Assembly: GCA_947465215.1 (NCBI GenBank)
Contig: CANHZX010000008.1
Span: forward strand, 1 to 33,390
Direction of reading: 5' to 3'
Source of the DNA: Betaproteobacteria bacterium
Lineage (GTDB): Bacteria; Pseudomonadota; Gammaproteobacteria; Burkholderiales; SG8-41
Length of the DNA: 33,390 nucleotides
The notes under the pieces were generated by a model, which was not told the DNA's origin, did no database searches, and worked only from the letters and a program-made list of their open reading frames with translations. The position numbers and the translations under genes are program-made. Position 1 is the first letter of the stretch; each line of letters begins with the position of its first letter. Shown one piece after another: positions 30,992 to 33,390 of the stretch.

Positions 30992-31005
30992 TTGATACAA
31001 ATCAA
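30992..31005. promoter_or_regulatory. Perfect FNR/Anr-type binding box
   Basis: TTGATACAAATCAA matches the FNR/Anr/Dnr consensus TTGAT-N4-ATCAA exactly and is palindromic. It lies 27 bases after the amidase stop and about 100 bases before the diguanylate cyclase gene. GATAGT at 31045-31050 is a possible -10, which would place the box near -59 as a class I activator site. This suggests oxygen- or NO-linked control of the cyclase. Confidence 0.65.
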
Positions 31006-31082
31006 CAATACATGGTCGCCGGCTGGACTCACCGGGTGGCGATTGATAGTCTGGCGACGCCGGTAGAGGGGAGCCGGAGAGC

Positions 31083-31112
31083 ATGTCCTGCAGACGGTCA
31101 ATTCCATCTTGA
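31083..31112 (+). CDS. Possible 9-residue leader peptide before the diguanylate cyclase
   Basis: AGGGGAG (31067-31073) is well spaced from an ATG at 31083, which opens a nine-codon frame (MSCRRSIPS) ending in a TGA at 31110-31112. That stop overlaps the TTG start of the cyclase gene (TTGA junction), the usual geometry for translational reinitiation. The cyclase TTG has no ribosome-binding site of its own. It may be a coupling leader, or show a one-base indel at the true gene start. Confidence 0.35.
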   Translation: MSCRRSIPS

Positions 31113-32749
31113 AAAACCTCAGTTCACGCCTGCGCATCATGCTGCTGGTTGCCTTGTCGGCATTGCCGGTTCTTGGCGTCGCAATCAATAACGGCCTGCA
31201 GCAGCGGGCAGCGGACGAAGCCACTGAAAAGCAGCAACTGCAATTGATTGCCAGCCTCACGGCGCGGCGGCCTGAGCAGATGATTGCCGGGGCCAGCCAG
31301 CTTCTGTATGCGATCACTGCAGACGTTAACGATCTACTGCGCACCCGCAAGGATTGCACCAACCAGTTCCGCAAGGTCATGGCCCAGGTGCAGGGGCAAT
31401 ACCGCACGATGGGTCTGGCCCTGCCCAGTGGCGAGATTTATTGCGACGCAACGACTGCTCCGGATGACCTCAGTATCAACGTCGGGGACCGTGACTATTT
31501 TCGGATGGCCCAAACCACCGGCAAATTTGCCGTTGGCGGTTATCAGATTGGCCGTGCAACCGGTTTGCCTGCATTCAACATGGCGTATCCCGTGATTGAT
31601 GACCATGGCAAGGTGGTTGCCGTTGCCTACGCAGCACTGAATCTGGGTACTTTTGAGGAGCAGACGGAACGTCGTCAGCGGGAGCAGGCTGGAAGTGCGG
31701 GGCGAGTGGTGACTTTTGTTGATTACAAAGGCGTCGTGCTCGCGCAGTTTCCGCAATTTCGGGCGCGGATTGGTGAGAAGGTGCCCAATCCCAGAGTTCT
31801 GGAAAAAGTGATCGGCCAGAAAAACGGCGTATTTACGGAAACTGATCTTGCCGGTGAAACCCGGATTTATGCATTTGACAGCGCCGGCATCAACCCCGAT
31901 GGCAAGCCTGTGGTGCATGTTGTCATCAGTACCCCGGCGAAGCACATTTATGCTGATGCCGACCGCGTGCTGCGGAATACGGTCATTGCGATAGCGGCGG
32001 TGACCGTGCTGCTCTTCCTGCTGGTCTGGTATGGCACGGAGATGTTTGTCACGAGGCGATTCCGTGTGCTGCTGGAAATGACCGAACGCGTCCGCTCCGG
32101 TGACTTCAGTGCGCGAACCGGATTCGGCGAAGGACGAGAAGAACTGACGCAACTGGGCGTTGCCTTTGACGAGATGGCGCACGAGCTGCAAAACCGCGAT
32201 CGACAGTTGCAGGATGCGCTGGAGCGCATGCGCTCCCAGGCCATTACTGACGAGCTCACAGGATTGTTCAACAGGCGCCACCTTTGGAATGTGCTGGAAG
32301 CTGAACTGTCGCGGGGCCGGCGCAAGAGCTCGCCGATTGCCGTGTTGCTGTTTGATATCGATCATTTCAAGAAGCTCAATGATCAATGGGGGCATGAGGC
32401 CGGCGATATCGTTCTGCAGAGCCTGGCCCAGGTGGTGCGTCGTGTTGTTCGCGGCACGGATATCGTGGCGCGTCATGGCGGAGAAGAATTTGTCGTGGTG
32501 ATGCCCGAGGCCGGCGAGGATGTGGCGCTGCTGCGTGCGCGTCAGCTGCGGAGCCGTGTTGCCGAAATGAGCCTGTCCTATCGCGGCAATCCGCTGGACA
32601 GCATCACCATCTCGATTGGTATTGCCATCAGCGCAGACTCTTCCCAGTCCGGTGACAGTCTGGTGCGGGAGGCGGATTCAGCGATGTATGAAGCCAAGGC
32701 CCGCGGTCGCGACCAGGTGGTGGTGCACCGCATGCCCGGTGCCTCTTGA
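31109..32749 (+). CDS. Membrane diguanylate cyclase, Cache-HAMP-GGDEF
   Basis: A 546-residue inner-membrane enzyme making cyclic di-GMP from two GTP. The order is TM1 (residues 9-27), a periplasmic dCache-like sensor (about 30-285, with GDRDYFRMAQTTGKFAVGGYQIG), TM2 (about 290-310), HAMP (about 312-365) and a GGDEF domain. The active-site motif is GGEEF at 457-461, an accepted active variant. An inhibitory I-site RGTD (Arg448, Asp451) lies just upstream, so product feedback is expected. The TTG start at 31109 overlaps a short leader ORF; an internal ATG at 31139 is possible but would cut into TM1. A perfect FNR-type box lies upstream. Sensor ligand unknown; dCache domains often bind amino acids or organic acids. 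Confidence 0.93.
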   Translation: MKNLSSRLRIMLLVALSALPVLGVAINNGLQQRAADEATEKQQLQLIASLTARRPEQMIAGASQLLYAITADVNDLLRTRKDCTNQFRKVMAQVQGQYRTMGLALPSGEIYCDATTAPDDLSINVGDRDYFRMAQTTGKFAVGGYQIGRATGLPAFNMAYPVIDDHGKVVAVAYAALNLGTFEEQTERRQREQAGSAGRVVTFVDYKGVVLAQFPQFRARIGEKVPNPRVLEKVIGQKNGVFTETDLAGETRIYAFDSAGINPDGKPVVHVVISTPAKHIYADADRVLRNTVIAIAAVTVLLFLLVWYGTEMFVTRRFRVLLEMTERVRSGDFSARTGFGEGREELTQLGVAFDEMAHELQNRDRQLQDALERMRSQAITDELTGLFNRRHLWNVLEAELSRGRRKSSPIAVLLFDIDHFKKLNDQWGHEAGDIVLQSLAQVVRRVVRGTDIVARHGGEEFVVVMPEAGEDVALLRARQLRSRVAEMSLSYRGNPLDSITISIGIAISADSSQSGDSLVREADSAMYEAKARGRDQVVVHRMPGAS

Positions 32750-32763
32750 GGCGGTAAGAGGGC

Positions 32764-32789
32764 AAAAAAACCCCGGCTTTCACCGGGGT
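32764..32789 (-). terminator. Intrinsic terminator of the small lipoprotein gene
   Basis: Read on the minus strand, ACCCCGG and CCGGGGT arms form a seven-pair stem with a six-base loop, followed by seven T's (A-run at 32764-32770 on +). It lies 47 bases beyond the lipoprotein stop. On the + strand there is no T-run, so it serves the minus strand mainly. Confidence 0.75.
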
Positions 32790-32836
32790 AAACAGGGGTT
32801 CTTGGCCTTGCACCCTGACAGGAAGAATCCGTGCGT

Positions 32837-33052
32837 CTACTTGACCCTTTTACCGATTTCATAGCCCACGGCCGCACCGGCGCCTGCACCGGCGACGGTA
32901 CCTGCAGTGCTGCCGCCGGTCAGTGCTGAGCCGACAACACCGCCGATGACGGCGCCGGCGGTTGCGCCGACCTGTTTGTTGGTCGGCGGTGTCGAGCAGG
33001 CGCTGACGCCGAGCAGGGACGTCAACAGCAATACACGTATCGTTCGATTCAT
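32837..33052 (-). CDS. Small glycine-zipper lipoprotein (OsmB-like)
   Basis: A 71-residue outer-membrane-type lipoprotein from the ATG at 33052, which follows AAGGAGACGGA. The frame opens seven codons earlier, but that start lacks a ribosome-binding site. The lipobox VSAC ends at Cys19 after a hydrophobic signal sequence (RVLLLTSLLG). The mature part is nearly all a glycine-zipper helix (VGATAGAVIGGVVGSALTGG, then GTVAGAGAGAAVGYEIGKRV), as in OsmB and glycine-zipper 2TM-type proteins. Such proteins associate with membranes and are often stress-induced; the role here is unknown. The gene is convergent with the cyclase and has its own terminator. The upstream region is AT-rich (TTAATTAA near 33115), where its promoter probably lies. 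Confidence 0.85.
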   Translation of the reverse strand: MNRTIRVLLLTSLLGVSACSTPPTNKQVGATAGAVIGGVVGSALTGGSTAGTVAGAGAGAAVGYEIGKRVK

Positions 33053-33390
33053 TCCGTCTCCTTGCATGAACACATCACGCCATCAATGAGCAGTTCGCGT
33101 GCCAGAATTATTTATTAATTAAATCAATGGGTTATGGCGAACCGTTTGACGTGCGATGTCTCCGGATCACGACAGCGCTTTGTTTCACTCCCCAAGTCCC
33201 TGTTCTGCTTCACTTTTTTTGTCTCCGCCCAGAGACAGTATGCTGACCGTCTGCCTGTGAACTGGATCACGCTGGATAATCGAAGCTGTTGTCGGCATTC
33301 CGACGGTTCGGGGTCATTGGTAACCGCTTGTCCGCTGAAGCGCTGCGCTGGTCGCCTTTTAAGGCGGGTACGCGAGTTGCTCAGTCTTAG
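33053..33390. other. Intergenic or partial region without a supportable gene
   Basis: No gene can be supported here. An AT-rich stretch (about 33105-33127) probably holds the lipoprotein promoter. Small inverted repeats are GTCTC/GAGAC (33221-33236), GTCGG/CCGAC (33291-33304) and CGCCTT/AAGGCG (33353-33366). On the minus strand a frame stays open from the window edge to a TGA at 33124-33126 (88 codons). It includes no ATG and resembles no protein I know. The region may be the end of a gene outside the window or a repeat-derived spacer. Confidence 0.4.

Noticed and set aside
33124-33390. Partial minus-strand gene running off the window end
   Set aside because: Only an uninterrupted frame of 88 codons is seen, with no ATG, no ribosome-binding site and no recognisable domain, so it is mentioned only within the regional feature.
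1-33390. CRISPR arrays, tRNA or rRNA genes, insertion sequences
   Set aside because: No regularly spaced repeats, cloverleaf-like segments, rRNA segments or transposase motifs were seen.

Overview
The window looks like part of a betaproteobacterial chromosome, most likely Burkholderiales or a relative. The main reason is the number of Bug-type periplasmic binding proteins, the solute-binding subunits of tripartite tricarboxylate transporters (TTT), which are known to be greatly expanded in that group. GC-rich coding with long antisense shadow frames, a beta-class carbonic anhydrase and a Cache-HAMP-GGDEF diguanylate cyclase fit the same placement. I see no phage gene, insertion sequence, CRISPR array, tRNA or rRNA.

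From 1 to about 24 kb, ten Bug genes alternate with soluble catabolic enzymes, mostly on the + strand. In order: Bug, flavin reductase-like protein, Bug, PrpD, RidA-like protein, (-) SMP-30 lactonase, acyl-CoA ligase, Gfo/Idh/MocA oxidoreductase, Bug, Bug, alpha/beta hydrolase, Bug, SMP-30 lactonase, Bug, MmgE/PrpD, ACMSD-like amidohydrolase, a Pro/Ala-rich membrane-anchored protein, (-) Bug with (-) Asp/Glu racemase-family protein, Bug, Bug, a D-tartrate dehydratase-like enolase-superfamily enzyme, Bug, and carbonic anhydrase. The window has no TctA or TctB membrane subunit and no recognisable transcription regulator.

From 24.8 to 29.4 kb on the minus strand is a tight four-gene set: a thiamine-diphosphate enzyme, an ornithine cyclodeaminase/mu-crystallin-family protein, a 3-hydroxyisobutyrate dehydrogenase-family reductase and a 347-residue protein of unknown function. 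An amidase is transcribed divergently from it. The window ends with the diguanylate cyclase, whose upstream region carries a perfect FNR/Anr-type box, then a small glycine-zipper lipoprotein and about 340 bases without a supportable gene.

The simplest reading is a catabolic accessory region. Each binding protein would capture a carboxylate or other organic acid and pass it to shared TctAB-type permeases encoded elsewhere, and the neighbouring enzymes would process it (dehydration, lactone hydrolysis, decarboxylation, CoA activation, deamination). Individual substrates cannot be read from the sequence; the best clue is the tartrate dehydratase-like gene, which lies between two Bug genes. The points most worth checking are the cassette architecture itself, the unknown 347-residue protein, a likely ATC start codon, nested hairpins covering the carbonic anhydrase start, the FNR box with a leader ORF before the cyclase, and a perfect AT-rich palindrome in the 5' end of one Bug gene.
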